Notes: generated by a model from the sequence alone, not told the origin. 23,456 nt of DNA from Phlegmacium glaucopus (GCA_015039465.1 MU130013.1:254462-277917), one strand, 5' to 3'; counted from the stretch's first letter, positions 1 to 10,696 are shown. Numbers and translations are program-made.

Positions 1-606
1 ACAAACACGGGAGCGACTGACCTAGAGACGGAGATCATAGTGGAGACCGATGCAGAAAGCCTCCTACCGGCGACCACTGGCGGGACAACGGTTGTTATGT
101 GGTTACCATTCAAATGAGGGTATAATTAAAAAAAATTTCTAAAATTGACTCGAACAAATGTTGGTGATGTCTGTAGACTTGTTAACGAGCTTTACAAGGC
201 GTTGTTGGACCAACTGTAACCGTAGCTGGGAAGAGGGATACCGTGGGTAAGGAAGGCAGCACCACCCACAGTCATGAAACGGAGTTAGGCTGCTACCTTC
301 GAGGCTGCATAAACACTGACCCCACCCACCTCGTGCCTTAAAAGTTCAAACTGGTAACATTTCATAAACTATAGAACCTTACTGCTCGGACTCCTCTCAG
401 CCCTGTTAAAAAATTTGGGACTTGTTCGGGGCTCACATGAGACAGGAGTAACGCCGTCCAGAACGGGGACGCGTATCCATCAAGTAGTAGTAGTCGAATC
501 TACATCATCAAAATAATCGAACCAAGATAAAGGAATGAAACATCTAACTGGGTAAATACACATGGAGGTTTCTGCTCATGTAATTATAATATCATAATGC
601 TACATC
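1..606. other. No recognisable feature
   Basis: I see no supportable coding region, RNA gene or repeat here. The segment is moderately AT-rich and lies downstream (3') of the broken recombinase gene on the minus strand. A search for the missing 3' part of that gene, the His/Arg box and catalytic tyrosine region, found nothing convincing by eye. Confidence 0.5.
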
Positions 607-2055
607 TTAAATATCCTTTCCTTTCATTAGTTCATAAGATTCATGGAAGTCAGTCTCAGTTCCAGGTATAGGCTGAGTCGTTTTAGTCGCTACCGACACC
701 CGCCGTCTAAGACGAAGACGAATCGATCGAGAACAGCCTTGACGAAGCGTTAGAGTGTTAGGAAACAGAAGTGCTTCTCGTGGGACAGAGGTAGGCCTCC
801 TCCTCCAGAAGCATGTGGAGAACAAAAGGCTTGATGTCTTCAACGAGCTTCAGTGGCAGATAAGAGAAGGAGGAGGGAGAGACCGGCAGCTCACCACCAA
901 ACTGATGAGTCTTACGAAACGGAAGGCTAAGGATGATTTTTTCGCCAGGCTTGAACTCGATGTGATACATTTGAATCTTCAAGACTTCATCGATGTGGAG
1001 CATACATAGGAATGCGATCATGTAAATGGCCTGGACAGCTCGTCGATGCATTGGACCCCCCCACTGGTGAATATCAGGTCTGTCTTGACGTGTCGAGGTC
1101 ATGCCTTTGTTGATGTCCCACCTCGCAAGCTGGTGGTTGAAGTCATAAAGCGCCTCCATGATTTCCTGACCAATGTTAGCACCATAGGTAAATAAGGTCA
1201 TCCAGTAACACTTACAGGAGTTACAGCACGAGCACTTGTCGTAGTCTCGCCTGCTTGAACCTGACATGAGTCATGACGGATATAAGCAAAAGATCCTCCT
1301 AAATAAAATTATCATAACTCACCTTGCGACGGCAGAGGCTAACCATGTAAGTTGATACCTTCTCGGATATTGATGGGTTTCCTTCTACATGCACTTCACC
1401 ATCTGATGAGGTCGTTTGCTTCCATGGCTGGGATCCAATGCCAAGGACACACCCGAATACATGGGTCATGCTCGCTCGCATTTTCTGAGTATGGGTGTAG
1501 GAGCTGCGGGGGGTGGTGGGTGGTTTTCCATCGAGGCTGATCGTGTCACAGCTGTGAAAGGGATGAGGCTAAACTTTGAGTACAAGAAAGAAGAACTTAC
1601 GAGTCCATAATCCAGGCAGTCATCATTTCATCCGAAGAGGGCAGTGGCATGCATGAAAGGAACTGTTCCTGCTTGGTGATAAGCTTCTTGGCGATGAGAA
1701 AGGAGGCGCAGGCCTCCGAGAGACTGGAAACCAAGGTTATAGCCATGAATATGCAAGAGTCCATGAAGGACATGACATACCGGAGATACTCGCAATGAGT
1801 GTTGTCCGTCACACCCTTTGCTGCTTGGGCCATCGTCTCCTTCCACTGCGCAGGCAGCTGGCCAATGGCATGTTCCTGATCACTGAGGCTGTCATTGCCA
1901 TTGTCGTCCACCTTGGCATGGGCTGGCATGGTTTCTTGCTCTCCCTCTATATCAGCCAACACGTCGGGATGATCTCTGGCTGCCTCAGCAGCTGTGAGCA
2001 CACCTAGGAGGCCAGAGAACTCTTTGCCTTGGAGGTTATGGGATGAGGAAGACAT
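607..2055 (-). pseudogene. Decayed tyrosine-recombinase-like gene (fungal DNA breaking-rejoining enzyme)
   Basis: Five exons can be traced on the minus strand: 2055-1601, 1503-1323, 1260-1216, 1165-895 and 837 to about 775. They are joined by short GT-AG introns with phases that agree. Exon 1 ends in a helical segment with GVTDNTHCEYLRYV, like the N-terminal SAM-like DNA-binding part of tyrosine recombinases. Exon 2 carries KMRASMTHVFG, exon 3 VQAGETTTSARAVTP, and exon 4 EALYDFNHQ, MIAFLCMLHIDEVLKIQ and LPFRKTHQFG; exon 5 reads DIKPFVLHMLLEEEAYLCP. This order is what I recall for the basidiomycete family. MLHIDEVL aligns with box I (LRxSE-like), but the catalytic Arg is His (codon 997-995, CAC). 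The frame stops at 760-758. A frameshift would let reading continue to 607, but the second His/Arg box and nucleophilic Tyr are not visible. It is a truncated, probably dead gene, perhaps from a Crypton-like element. The family assignment rests on motif memory. Confidence 0.75.
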
Positions 2056-2213
2056 GGTGATAGCGGTGGCTGGAGATGACGGGGAAGCTTTTATGCTAAA
2101 AAGTTCCTGTCAGCTACCTTGCACATACCCGAAGAATATGTAAGACTTACCTAGAAATGGTGCTATGCAATTTACACACCGTAAACTAGCATAGTGGGAG
2201 GCACAGGGCAGTC

Positions 2214-2458
2214 GCTTCGGGGCACCAGTACCAAAGGAGGGACAGGTAGTGGTGGTGGTGGTGGAATTGCCAAGAAAGAAAGGCCAAGTTGCCACACATG
2301 TTTACGAGATGAGACGTAAGGGCATGGGATGGGTACAGTCTGTGAGTGCAGCTTTGGAGCGCCAGTATTGAAGGAGGGGTGGTGGGGGTGGGATGAGAAG
2401 GAAAGGGCGAGGTGCCACATGCGTTTATGAGATGAGACGTAAGGGTCTGGGATGGGGG
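2214..2458. repeat. Degenerate two-copy tandem repeat
   Basis: Two diverged copies lie head to tail, about 2214-2336 and 2351-2458. Both start GCTT(C/T)GG, pass through a G-rich GGTGGTGGTGG-type stretch, and end with the near-identical GAGATGAGACGTAAGGG followed by GGGATGGG. The repeat sits 160 bases upstream of the recombinase pseudogene start. Open frames across it are low-complexity Pro/His/Ser and are not credible proteins. Confidence 0.75.
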
Positions 2459-3430
2459 CTGGTTTGCGAGAACGGTTGATGATCTTGGACAACTGTTGCT
2501 GATGAAGGAGGACCGTCCCTTATCACAGAAAAGACTGTTTATTATCAGCAAAAAAATGGTCAGGTCATGAAAGAAATCACCTTGCGACCGTCAGTTTGCA
2601 ACCTTGCTCTGGCTTCGCAGTTTGATGGCATACCCTGTATCCAAAGGCATGGGACCGTCCTCAGTCCAGATCTGCACGCGGATGGGTTACGTGCTTACCT
2701 GGCTCATTTAATAATGAATTTGTTTGTACCGCAACCTGTGGTGTGTAGACATAAAACTCACCCGAATACGAGATAATTGTTCCCTGTCAAAAAAGAACAA
2801 TAAATTGAGGGAGATTAAGCAAGAGCCTTCATCAACGAAATAAAATAAGAAACAGACCGATTTTCCACCCACCATCTTTGTTCCTTCCCCTTCCTCTCAG
2901 TCTTTGTCTATCTCTCCCCGAGTTCAAACATTGAACAACCCATGCCTGTGCTGTTCGGCTGTGGTGTCCTACCTCAGGTCATCCATGATCCAATCAATCA
3001 GGGCAAGCGGGGCTCACCAGGATGTTACTTGTGCATCGGCACAAGCTCTTCCACTACTAAAGAAGGAAGCCAAGCAATATCGAGGCTGGCGCCGCCTGGG
3101 TGAGTTTGTTCAATTCAGATTTTCGTCTAGTTGAAGTCCGCAAGGGGCTGGGCATGTGAGGGGCTGGGAATGCTGAACAGATTGCGTGCCAGCACCCATC
3201 TTTCCGATAAGGCAGCATTTGATACTAGCAGCGGTTGGCATTGTTTGGATCCGAGTCCTGGGTGGCTCGTATAGGTAGGTGCTGGCTCGTGGGTTGCTTG
3301 CAGGGTCCTGCAGGCAGTTTGGCAGATGGGAAGGGTGCAGGGTGCAGGGTGTCGATGGACCCCCGAGTTGGGCCCGCAAAGAGAGCGAGGGAGAGCAGGT
3401 GGCATCCCGGCTGGCTCACTTTATGCTCGT
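2459..3430. other. Intergenic; no gene recognised
   Basis: Short open frames exist on both strands, but none has recognisable motifs or credible composition. There is a small GGTGCAG triplication near 3333-3352. I see no RNA gene or element terminus. Confidence 0.45.
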
Positions 3431-3559
3431 CACATGCTCAGCCCCCCCTTTTTGGGACTGTCGGTTTGGCGGTTCGCAGCTTGACATCTCACACTGTCAC
3501 TTCCGTCACCTCCGTCACACAACAACCGTAACCACCACCACAACAGACGAGGACAACAA

Positions 3560-3619
3560 CAGAGGGCAACAGACAACAACAACAACAACACAAACAACAA
3601 CAACAACAACAACAACAAA
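3560..3619. repeat. (CAA)n microsatellite
   Basis: An almost uninterrupted run of CAA triplets between the (CAC/CAA)-rich stretch and the first G/C hairpin. Translated frames are poly-Thr/Gln or, on the other strand, poly-Leu/Cys, and are artefacts. Confidence 0.9.
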
Positions 3620-3654
3620 TGACCAACGACGACAACTGACGATGACGACGGCTA

Positions 3655-3923
3655 CCCCCCTCACGAGGGGGGTTTTTAGTTTGTTTTATTTTTTTAAATT
3701 TAACTTTACTAATCACTACCATCAGGTACTACCATCACCTCCCCTCTCACCAGGGGGGGTTTTTTTATTAGATTTTGAATATTGATGAACCACGACACAC
3801 AAACAACGCACAAACAACGACGGCAAATGAATGAACGACGATGGCAACCCCCCCTCGCTGGGGGGGTTTTTGTTTGATTTTTGTAGGCTACAACCTCGAA
3901 CCCCCCTCACTGGGGGGTTTTTT
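3655..3923 (+). repeat. Family of C6-loop-G6-T5 hairpins
   Basis: Perfect or near-perfect G/C hairpins with a trailing T tract lie at 3655-3677, 3738-3766, 3848-3871 and 3901-3923, and a shorter one at 4312-4329. Loops are TCACGA, TCTCACCA, TCGCT, TCACT and TCACAA, so TCAC recurs. They are often preceded by GACGGCTAC or similar. They resemble bacterial terminators in shape only. Confidence 0.8.
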
Positions 3924-4515
3924 CTTTGTTTTAACAGGCTACGACGACGACGACGATGACACCTCGTCGTCATCCGTTTTGACCACCCACCCACACACCC
4001 ATTTCGCCCCCACACACCCATTTTAGCCCCCTGGCTGTCCGTATCGACCACCCACCCACCTGTTTCAACCTGTTTCAACCAGTTTCAACCACCCAGCCCC
4101 CTTTTGGACCACCACCCACCGGTATTGACCACCTGCCACCTGTTTCGACCACCCGGCCACCCCTTCTGCGCCCGTTTCCACACTTAGTGCCCGTTTCCAC
4201 ACCTACCACCCCTTTACCTACCCACCTGTTTTGACACCCCCCCACACTTGTATTTTATTTGTCTGATGTAAATATATATATATACTTTGGTATTTTAGTG
4301 TATTAGTAAAATCCCCCTCACAAGGGGGATAATTAATTCATTGTAATGTTAATTTTAATTTTAATCAATGTGTTAAAAGAGCTATAAATACCCAGTGAGT
4401 TACTAAGGATTGACTTGGAAAATAAAAAAAAGTAAATAAATTGAATATAGATGATGTACATATAACATCAGTATAATCAGGGAATAACAATATAACTTAC
4501 TTAAAATTTACATTA

Positions 4516-4652
4516 AGTCCAGTCAAAATCCGATAAAATTCCGGTGGAAGTCCGGCGGACTCTACAGTCCAGTCATTTTCATACATCCACCGGACTTTTA
4601 CCGGACTCTGACCGGACTTTTACCGGACTTCCGCTGGAGTCCAGCCGGACAA
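4516..4652 (+). repeat. Subterminal CCGGACT array of element X
   Basis: At least eight copies of (A)CCGGACTT or its inverse AAGTCCGG occur in about 135 bases, in both orientations and with spacings near 11 to 22 bp, e.g. TTTTACCGGACTCTGACCGG. It lies immediately inside the terminus GTGGGGGACTGTAAAA, the same position as the GGAATCC array of element B. Such clusters are expected to be transposase-binding sites; that role is inferred. Confidence 0.8.
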
Positions 4653-4668
4653 TGTGGGGGACTGTAAA

Positions 4669-5120
4669 ATACACCAGAAAATATTCTGGGGATGGGGTCT
4701 GGACCAAATGAGTAGCCATATATTGTTGGGTATCGGCCTGGGATGGAATGGGTGGCTCAGGTCTGGACCAAATGGGTGGCCCGGTCCAGACAAAATGGGT
4801 AGCCATATATTGTTGGGTATCGGCCTGGGATGGAATGGGTGGCCTGCCAGAAAATATTCTGGGGATGGGGTCTGGACCAAAATGGGTAGAAATATATTTT
4901 TGGGTATCGGCCCAGGACAGAATGGGGAGCCTGTCATAAAATATTCAGGGGATTAGGTCTGGGATCGGGTCTGGACCAAATGGGTGGTCCAGACAAAATA
5001 GGTAGCCATATATTGTTGTGTATCGGCCCAGGATGGAATGGGTAGCCAGCCAGACAATATTCTGGGGATTGGGTCTGGGATTGGGTCTGGACCAAATGGG
5101 TAGCCATATCTTGTTGAGTA
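4669..5120 (+). repeat. Y array, plus orientation
   Basis: A tandem, irregular array of a complex unit with the landmarks CCAGAAAATATTCTGG, GGGGATGGGGTCTGG, ACCAAATGGGTAGCC, ATATATTGTTGGGTATCGG and CCTGGGATGGAATGGG, with partial units in between. The first unit abuts the end of element X. The same unit returns inverted at about 7263-7430 and 8296-8460, so these may be the inverted subterminal arrays of a larger element. Open frames on both strands are repeat translations. Confidence 0.85.
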
Positions 5121-5300
5121 TCCACATAAGGACACTACAGTGTGTCATATGGTACAATTCCCAGAACGGACACAGTGTGCTGTATGGTACGGACTCCCAG
5201 AACCACTTGAATCTGGAAATACCACCTACCATATAGAGAAATACACAGTGTGCTGTGCTCTACGGATTCAAGGAATTCCCTCAAAATGCCGACAGTGTAT
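5121..5300 (+). repeat. Three-copy degenerate repeat around ACAGTGTG
   Basis: Three copies of ACAGTGTG(C/T)..TATGGTAC or a derivative, followed by CCCAGAAC-like sequence, lie near 5134, 5170 and 5246. They are too diverged for an exact unit. No function is visible. Confidence 0.5.
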
Positions 5301-5486
5301 GCTGCTGCCAGCTCTGGGCCCATCCCTAGGCCACAGGCAGGGCTGGTATCCATGCATATATATGGTACCTTTCTCTGATGTCCTAGAGTAATGATAGAAA
5401 TGCATTGAAACACTTCCAACAGTTTCTGCGATCGGCCTAATATCCTAAACAACTTACCTTCTTCAGCACACATGTAATCGGGCCAA

Positions 5487-5655
5487 GCCAACTTATGATG
5501 GTGCATCAAAATAGGCTAATTTGTGTTAAAGGGCTGGCCATTTAGGGTCCATAAAACTAAGAATGCTATTGATCTATGTATTGTCGCCAACCCAATTTAT
5601 GATGGCGCATCAGAATGGGCTAACTTAGGATAAAGGCTTGCCATTTAAGGGTCAA
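5487..5655 (+). repeat. Pair of about 65-bp direct repeats
   Basis: Two copies at about 5487-5550 and 5592-5655 share ATTTATGATGG(T/C)GCATCA, then GGGCTAA, TTAAAG or TAAAGG, and CCATTTA(A)GGGTC. The intervening 40 bases are unrelated. I cannot assign them to an element. Confidence 0.6.
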
Positions 5656-6530
5656 TACCACCTGGCCTGTGCGTACAAGATTCTTTGCATCTTGCATCAG
5701 TCAGTGAATAGAGTCCCTACCAGGCTGATACTTGGCCAAAACCTTAGCATACATGCAGGCTGTGACCTTGTTCAAATTCCTGCAGTTAGGAACTCTGATA
5801 CAATCTAAATTTACAAAATTCAAACTACACCAGTCAGTAACCTATCCGACTACAATGTGATGGCTGGTGTGTACTTGGCGCCTCCACATTGGAGTAGGTG
5901 ATAAAGGAGATATATACTAAGGCTCTCACCTATGTTATGAACCCTAAGGAGGGTCATATTGACCTTTATTCTAATCCCGCCAACCATGTACTTACCAACA
6001 ATGAACATGATGGTGAGCATGAAGATCTTCATTTTTTGCCGGCCTTTGGGCCCAGGCAAGATGCCAGGCATCGATAGTTTGAATTTTATGTACTTTGGCA
6101 GATGCAAGACAAAGAGGGAAAATATCTTGAATGAAAAATGAAGAAAGCCAACTTAGTTTGCTAGTTGAACTTGAGAGAGGCCTCTGAAACACTCTTTTTT
6201 CACTAATTTTCATTTTGTGTTGAAGCCTCCTGACAAAACATGGTTGGAAAGTAGATTTTAGTAAACAGAAGACACCCTTACATGTGTGGATCAGAGACCG
6301 AGAAGAAGAGGGTATGTGGATGGGTCCTAGGGAGCTGTTTTGTGGATTTTGAGGGTGTTTTTGCGCATATAGATTTGGCCTTTATAGAACTTTGGCTGTT
6401 CATCCAGTCAGCCATGTGAAAGAAATGCCGATCAGCAATACATGTTTACCTGCAAAATATTGTCCATTCGCCCAATCCTCCCAATTAGCCAGCCACCCAA
6501 TCTATGTTATTGAACCTTGATGGTTCCTCT
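5656..6530. other. No gene recognised; possible spliced remnant on minus strand
   Basis: The minus strand has open stretches with plausible donor sites: GTAAGTACATGG in the 5980-5996 area, a GTGAGAGCC near 5930, and a GTAAGTTG just outside at about 5458. The translations match no domain I recognise, and no start, P-loop or catalytic motif stands out. It may be interior sequence of the Y element. Confidence 0.3.
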
Positions 6531-7262
6531 GGTCAGCTCGTCAGACTGGAGCATTTTCCAGCTGGCTACCGGCTTGGTTCTGACCCAGGCTGACAATATT
6601 TGAATATTTCCGACTACAGATTCAATTCTGACTGGAGTGTTTCTGCCTAGCTAACGTTCTGACCTGATTTTCAGTTCCAGCTGGCTAACCGCTTGGTTGT
6701 GACCAGATAGGCCCATGATTCAATTCTGACCTGGTAGGCCCACATTACTTACTTCGGGTCGGACCCGATTGCCCAGAATATTTCCCATCTGGCTAACCAT
6801 TAGGTTCTGACCTGGTAGACTCACAATATGTTCTGGCTACCAATTCAGTTCTCAATTTGGTTCTGACCTGATTGCCCACAATATTATACTGCCAGCTAAC
6901 CATTATGTTCCGACCCAGTAGGCCCAGAATATTTTCTGGTGACTGATTTGGTTCTTAACTTGGGTCTGACCCGATTGTCCACAATATTTTTGGGCTGACT
7001 ACCCGGCAGGCCAACAATATTTTGAACTGGTTCAGACCTGGTAGGCCCAGAATATTTTCTAGCTACCAATTCAGTTCTCAATTTGGTTCTGACCCGATTG
7101 CCCACAATATTATACTGCCAGCTAACCATTATGTTCGGGCCCAGTAGGCCCAGAATATTTTCTGGTGACTGATTTGGTTCTTAACTCGGGTCTGACCCGA
7201 TTGTCCACAATATTTTTGGGCTGACTACCCAGCAGGCCAACAATATTTTGAATTGGTTCTGA
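6530..7262. repeat. Array of GGTTCTGACC / CCAGAATATTTTCTGG units with a recent 226-bp tandem duplication
   Basis: Repeated landmarks are TTGGTTCTGACC, CCCACAATATT, AGGCCCAGAATATTTTCTGG and CAGCTAACC. Within it, about 6834-7059 is duplicated at 7060-7262 with a 226-base period (compare ATTGCCCACAATATTATACT at 6871 and 7097) and only scattered substitutions. The shared CAGAATATTTTCTGG word links this block to the Y array. Confidence 0.85.
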
Positions 7263-7430
7263 CCCCATCCCCAAACTATTTTCTGGCTGGCCACCCATTC
7301 CATCCCAGGCCGATACCCAACAATATATGGCTACCCATTTTGTCTGGACCGGGCCACCCATTTGGTCCAGACCCGAGCCCCAGAATATTTTCTGGCAGGC
7401 TACCCATTCCATCCTGGGCCGATGATAGGA
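7263..7430 (-). repeat. Y array, inverted copy
   Basis: This is the reverse complement of the 4669-5120 unit: GGCCACCCATTCCATCCCAGG, CCGATACCCAACAATATATGG, GGCTACCCATTTTGTCTGG and GGTCCAGACC appear in inverted order. It is an ordinary inverted repeat, with reversal and complement together, unlike the anomaly at about 9195-11575. Confidence 0.85.
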
Positions 7431-8295
7431 TCCATATAACCTCTAGGTTTGTAAACTGGTTATTTTTGCGTTTTAACAACTTCGCAGTATTTGCGGATAC
7501 CTCACTGGTACCAGTTTCGTTCGCATCTTCATTCACGATTCTCGCACATCCTTTGCATCTCGCACAACATACTATAACCCTTGCATAACCTTCGCACATC
7601 ACTTCTATGACCTTCGTGACTATCCAACGCACCCTCATTCCTCTTCGCACTTCATACTTCAACATATCTTCAACTCTCTCTATCAATACTGGACTTAGCC
7701 ATTTCTTTCCTTCACAACCACACCTTTGTACAGCTTCTCTTTAATCTTGCGGTCTTTCACGGCTCGCATACACATCCCTTTCACTGGTTTGATCATGGTC
7801 CGTGCTGTTTTCAACTTACTTTCTTTTAACTTTCTATATATATTATTATTTTATCATCTCCTTCGAAACAGGAGGTCATTCAACTGACCTCCTTACTCAT
7901 CACTTCTATTATTATTCTATCTCCTATTTCTTTGTTACCAAACTACTGGGCCCATGTGACTTCACATTAGCTCAATTTTTACATTACTGTTTTGCATATC
8001 CGCACCTGGCTAGCTTGTTGCTCTTGTATTAAGTACCTGTAGCAAGTAGGAGGAAAAGTAAACAAGAGACGGCTAGACTTTTGATCCCATAAACTTTGCA
8101 GCAACGTTCTAAGTCAATAGTCTCATTCTTTAAACTACTTTGTGCACTGCGTTCTCGTTCGCGAACTTCGCTATCTTCGCGACCTATTCTTCTTGCGTGT
8201 TTCAATACCGCGAAATTCTCTTTAAATTCTATCGAGGAAAAACTACATTAACCCCTCTGAACTATGTTACTACTTGTGGTCTGATCCCACCGCAG
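7431..8295. other. Pyrimidine-rich sequence without a recognised gene
   Basis: The plus strand is strongly C/T-biased with recurring TTCGCA and TTCGC words (7460-7700) and AT-rich stretches. Open frames are Ser/Phe/Thr-rich without motifs. I see no RNA gene or element terminus. Confidence 0.4.
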
Positions 8296-8460
8296 GTACA
8301 TCACCAATACCCAACAATATATTTCTGCCCATTTTGTCTGGACCGGGCCACACATTTGGTCCGGACCTGATCCCTCAGAATATTTTCTGGCTGGTGGTAC
8401 CCATTTGGTCCAGATCAGGTACCCCAGATATTCTTCTGGTCGGATGCCTACTCAGTCCCA
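8296..8460 (-). repeat. Y array, second inverted copy
   Basis: Carries CAATACCCAACAATATAT, CCCATTTTGTCTGGACCGGG, CATTTGGTCCGGACC, CAGAATATTTTCTGGCTGG and GGTACCCATTTGGTCCAG. It is inverted relative to 4669-5120 and more diverged than 7263-7430. With the left array it could bracket a Y element of about 3.8 kb, but no target duplication was identified. Confidence 0.75.
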
Positions 8461-8937
8461 ATCGGCTTCTCCATTCAGCTCCAACATTATTTTTTGGTTC
8501 AGAAAGGGTAGCCGGTCCTGGCTGGTGGGCCATCCAACTGCCTTGGTGGAGGTCATCAGCTCACCAGTCTATAATGGACATATCCCAGCCATGAGCTCAC
8601 TCTGCTGTTCGGACTACAACCGTACATAATGGACTCATAACAGTAGCCATAATCACACCACCAGTCCCAAACAAGTACTATTCTGAATATGAATATTGAT
8701 TGTGTTAGTAGATCAGAGCAAGGGGGCACCAAGATTCAAAAAACTACACAGGGTAGATTTTTTTCTCTAAGGCCTCGCCAACCCCTCCCCCCTCCCCAAC
8801 CCATATCGGGTATGTTTTCATCCAAATGTGGTATGTTTTTCCCACATTTTTGGGCTCCGCTCCCTTCTGACCTAGAACTTGAGCCACCCAAGCTGCAACA
8901 CTTTGGATAACTAGAAATAACGAGGTCTTTACACTCC

Positions 8938-9185
8938 CCCACGTCTTCCTGGAGGATTCCTGGTGGATTCCTACCTATTCCAGGAGGATTCCAGGAGGAT
9001 TCCTGGTGGATTCCCGGAATTTCATAGGAATCCCTAACACAGAATCCACCGAGGTCTTTACACTCCCCCACGTGTTCCTGGAGGAATCCTGGAGGAATCC
9101 TACCTATTCCAGGAGGATTCCAGGAGGATTCCTACCATTCCTGGTAGGAATACCAGGATTCCAGGAGGAATTTTCTACCAGCCAA
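8938..9185 (+). repeat. Left subterminal GGATTCC array of element B, with a second internal terminus
   Basis: About twenty copies of GGATTCC, GGAATCC or one-base variants occur in both orientations, with linkers such as TGGT and TACCTATT. The terminus motif GAGGTCTTTACACTCCC is repeated at 9051, 129 bases inside the first copy at 8922, so the left end is partly duplicated. This array reads in normal polarity. Confidence 0.85.
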
Positions 9186-9227
9186 TTCCCCCACTCCCCC
9201 AATACTAACATCATATAATTTTATTTT

Positions 9228-9998
9228 TCTTTGGGGCCACTCCCCCAACAGCAACAGTAGCACACTCCCGACACCATCACATAATGTATTTTTATTTGGG
9301 GGCACTCCCCCCCCAGCAGCAGCAGTAAACATACCCAGCAGCACGCGTACACAGCAGCAACCATGCACAGTCGCAAGTATGCACAACAGCAAACCCACAC
9401 AGTAGCCACACCCAGGAGCAACAGTATGGACAGTAGTCTCATTAATTTTATTTCTTATTTTTTATTTTTATTGGGGGGGGTCACTCCCCCCCACCAGCAG
9501 CAGCACGTTCCACCACCATCAGCACGTTCCACCACCACCAGTAGCACGCCCCACCACCAGTAGCACACTCCACCACCAACAGCACCACTTTCCACCGCCA
9601 GCAGCACGTTCCACCACCACCAGCATCACGTTCCACCACCACCAGCACGTTCCACCACCACCACCAGCACGTTCCACCACCACCAGCACGCTCCACCACC
9701 ACCACCAGCACTCTCCACCACCAGTAACGTCATCAACAGGGCAATCGCAGGATTTTATTTAATTTTATTCTATTGGGGGGGAACATGCCCCCCCCATCGA
9801 CAGCACCAAGCTTCATACTCTTAAATTTTTTTGGGGGGCCACTTCCCCCCAACTCCCCCACCACCACACAGCTCCACCTTCTGCCACCACCTACCCTCCA
9901 GTCAGCAGCAGCAGCATGCGACGGTCATCAGCAATTACTTAGCTTTATTTTTATTTATTTTATTTTATTTTATGTTTTTTGGGGGGACCAATCCCCCC
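9228..9998. repeat. T-G6-loop-C6 hairpins (mirror form of the hairpin family)
   Basis: Hairpins at 9228-9246, 9298-9314, 9473-9493, 9775-9795, 9833-9850 and 9981-9998, plus 10697-10720 and 10880-10896, have T runs before a G run, then a loop containing CACT or CCAAT, then a C run followed by CAGCAG or ATCGRCAG. The normal family elsewhere is C run, TCAC loop, G run, T run. The loop word CACT is TCAC reversed; it is not its reverse complement. Confidence 0.8.
9486..9722. repeat. CAGCACGTTCCACCACCAC minisatellite
   Basis: About a dozen units of (CAG)CACGTTCCACCACCAC(CA), 18 to 24 bases long, with small length changes and GCC/CTC variants. Frames translate to Val/Trp/Gly or His/Pro runs and are not genes. 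Confidence 0.85.
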
Positions 9999-10462
9999 AT
10001 CGGCAGCAGCAGTGGCAGCGATGGCAACAACCGGCAACAACCAGCAGCAGCAACAGTAGCCAACAGTAGCAGCAACAGCAGCGGGAGCAACAGACAGCAG
10101 GAGCAGCAGGAGTAGACAGGAGCAGGGGTAGGTAGGAACAGGAGTAGGCAGCAACAGCAGCACAGAAGGAACAGCAACAACATCAAGACCCCACCACCAA
10201 CGCTAACACTACCACCACCATCAACACTCTACTGCTTCATAATAATCATAATGATTGTAAACAACTAAACCCTTTTATAACAGTGCACGCCAGTGCACTA
10301 GGGTGGAGCGCCGGACTTGTTTTAAGTTTTAAGTTTACCGCCGTTCCGTAACGGTGGTGTATATATACTTAATGTCAATTGAATACATGGAAATTTAATG
10401 ATAACTGAATATATACTAAGAAAATTAAAAATTATTATAAATTTTCATTGTCAACTCAAGTA

Positions 10463-10596
10463 GGGACCTTAAGGGTCCTAAGGCCCACTTAAGGTCCACC
10501 TAAGGCACAGTCCCTAAGGACCATAGTTAAAGGAACTCATGGTCCTTAGGTGGTCCTTAGGAGGACCTAATCCTTCTCGGTCCTTACCCCTAAAGT
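10463..10596. repeat. CCTTAGG array, first copy (mirror of GGATTCC array)
   Basis: Dense CCTTAAGG, CCTAAGG and CCTTAGG words with GGTCC linkers, cut off by the gap. Read backwards it gives AGGAATCCCTGACACGGAAT, matching AGGAATCCCTAACACAGAAT in the normal left array of B at about 9027-9046. Confidence 0.8.
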
Positions 10597-10696
10597 NNNN
10601 NNNNNNNNNNNNNNNNNNNNNNNNNNNNNNNNNNNNNNNNNNNNNNNNNNNNNNNNNNNNNNNNNNNNNNNNNNNNNNNNNNNNNNNNNNNNNNNN
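10597..10696. other. Assembly gap (100 N)
   Basis: Exactly 100 N, the conventional placeholder for a gap of unknown length. It lies between the two copies of the 0.8-kb unit and inside the mirror-like segment, so distances across it are not reliable. Confidence 0.98.

Larger units (their letters stand above)
3640..4672 (+). mobile_element. Element X: right half of a non-autonomous element related to element B
   Basis: The organisation parallels the right half of element B (11700-12807). It has G/C hairpins with a trailing T tract among (CAA)n and (GAC)n microsatellites, then an AT-rich stretch (4240-4515), an array of short inverted words (4516-4652), and a terminus with GTGGGGGACTGTAAAA, compared with GTGGGGGAGTGTAAAG at the end of B. 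By analogy with B the end is at about 4672. No matching left end with TTTACAGTCCCCC was found in the window, so the element is partial, its start is approximate, and no target duplication can be proved. It has no coding capacity. Confidence 0.55.

Noticed and set aside
755..1610. Plus-strand frames over the recombinase pseudogene
   Set aside because: They have no motifs, whereas the minus strand has phased exons with family-like sequence.
3655..3923. Bacterial-type intrinsic terminators
   Set aside because: The shape fits, but the window is eukaryotic, the hairpins follow no genes and they recur inside microsatellites.
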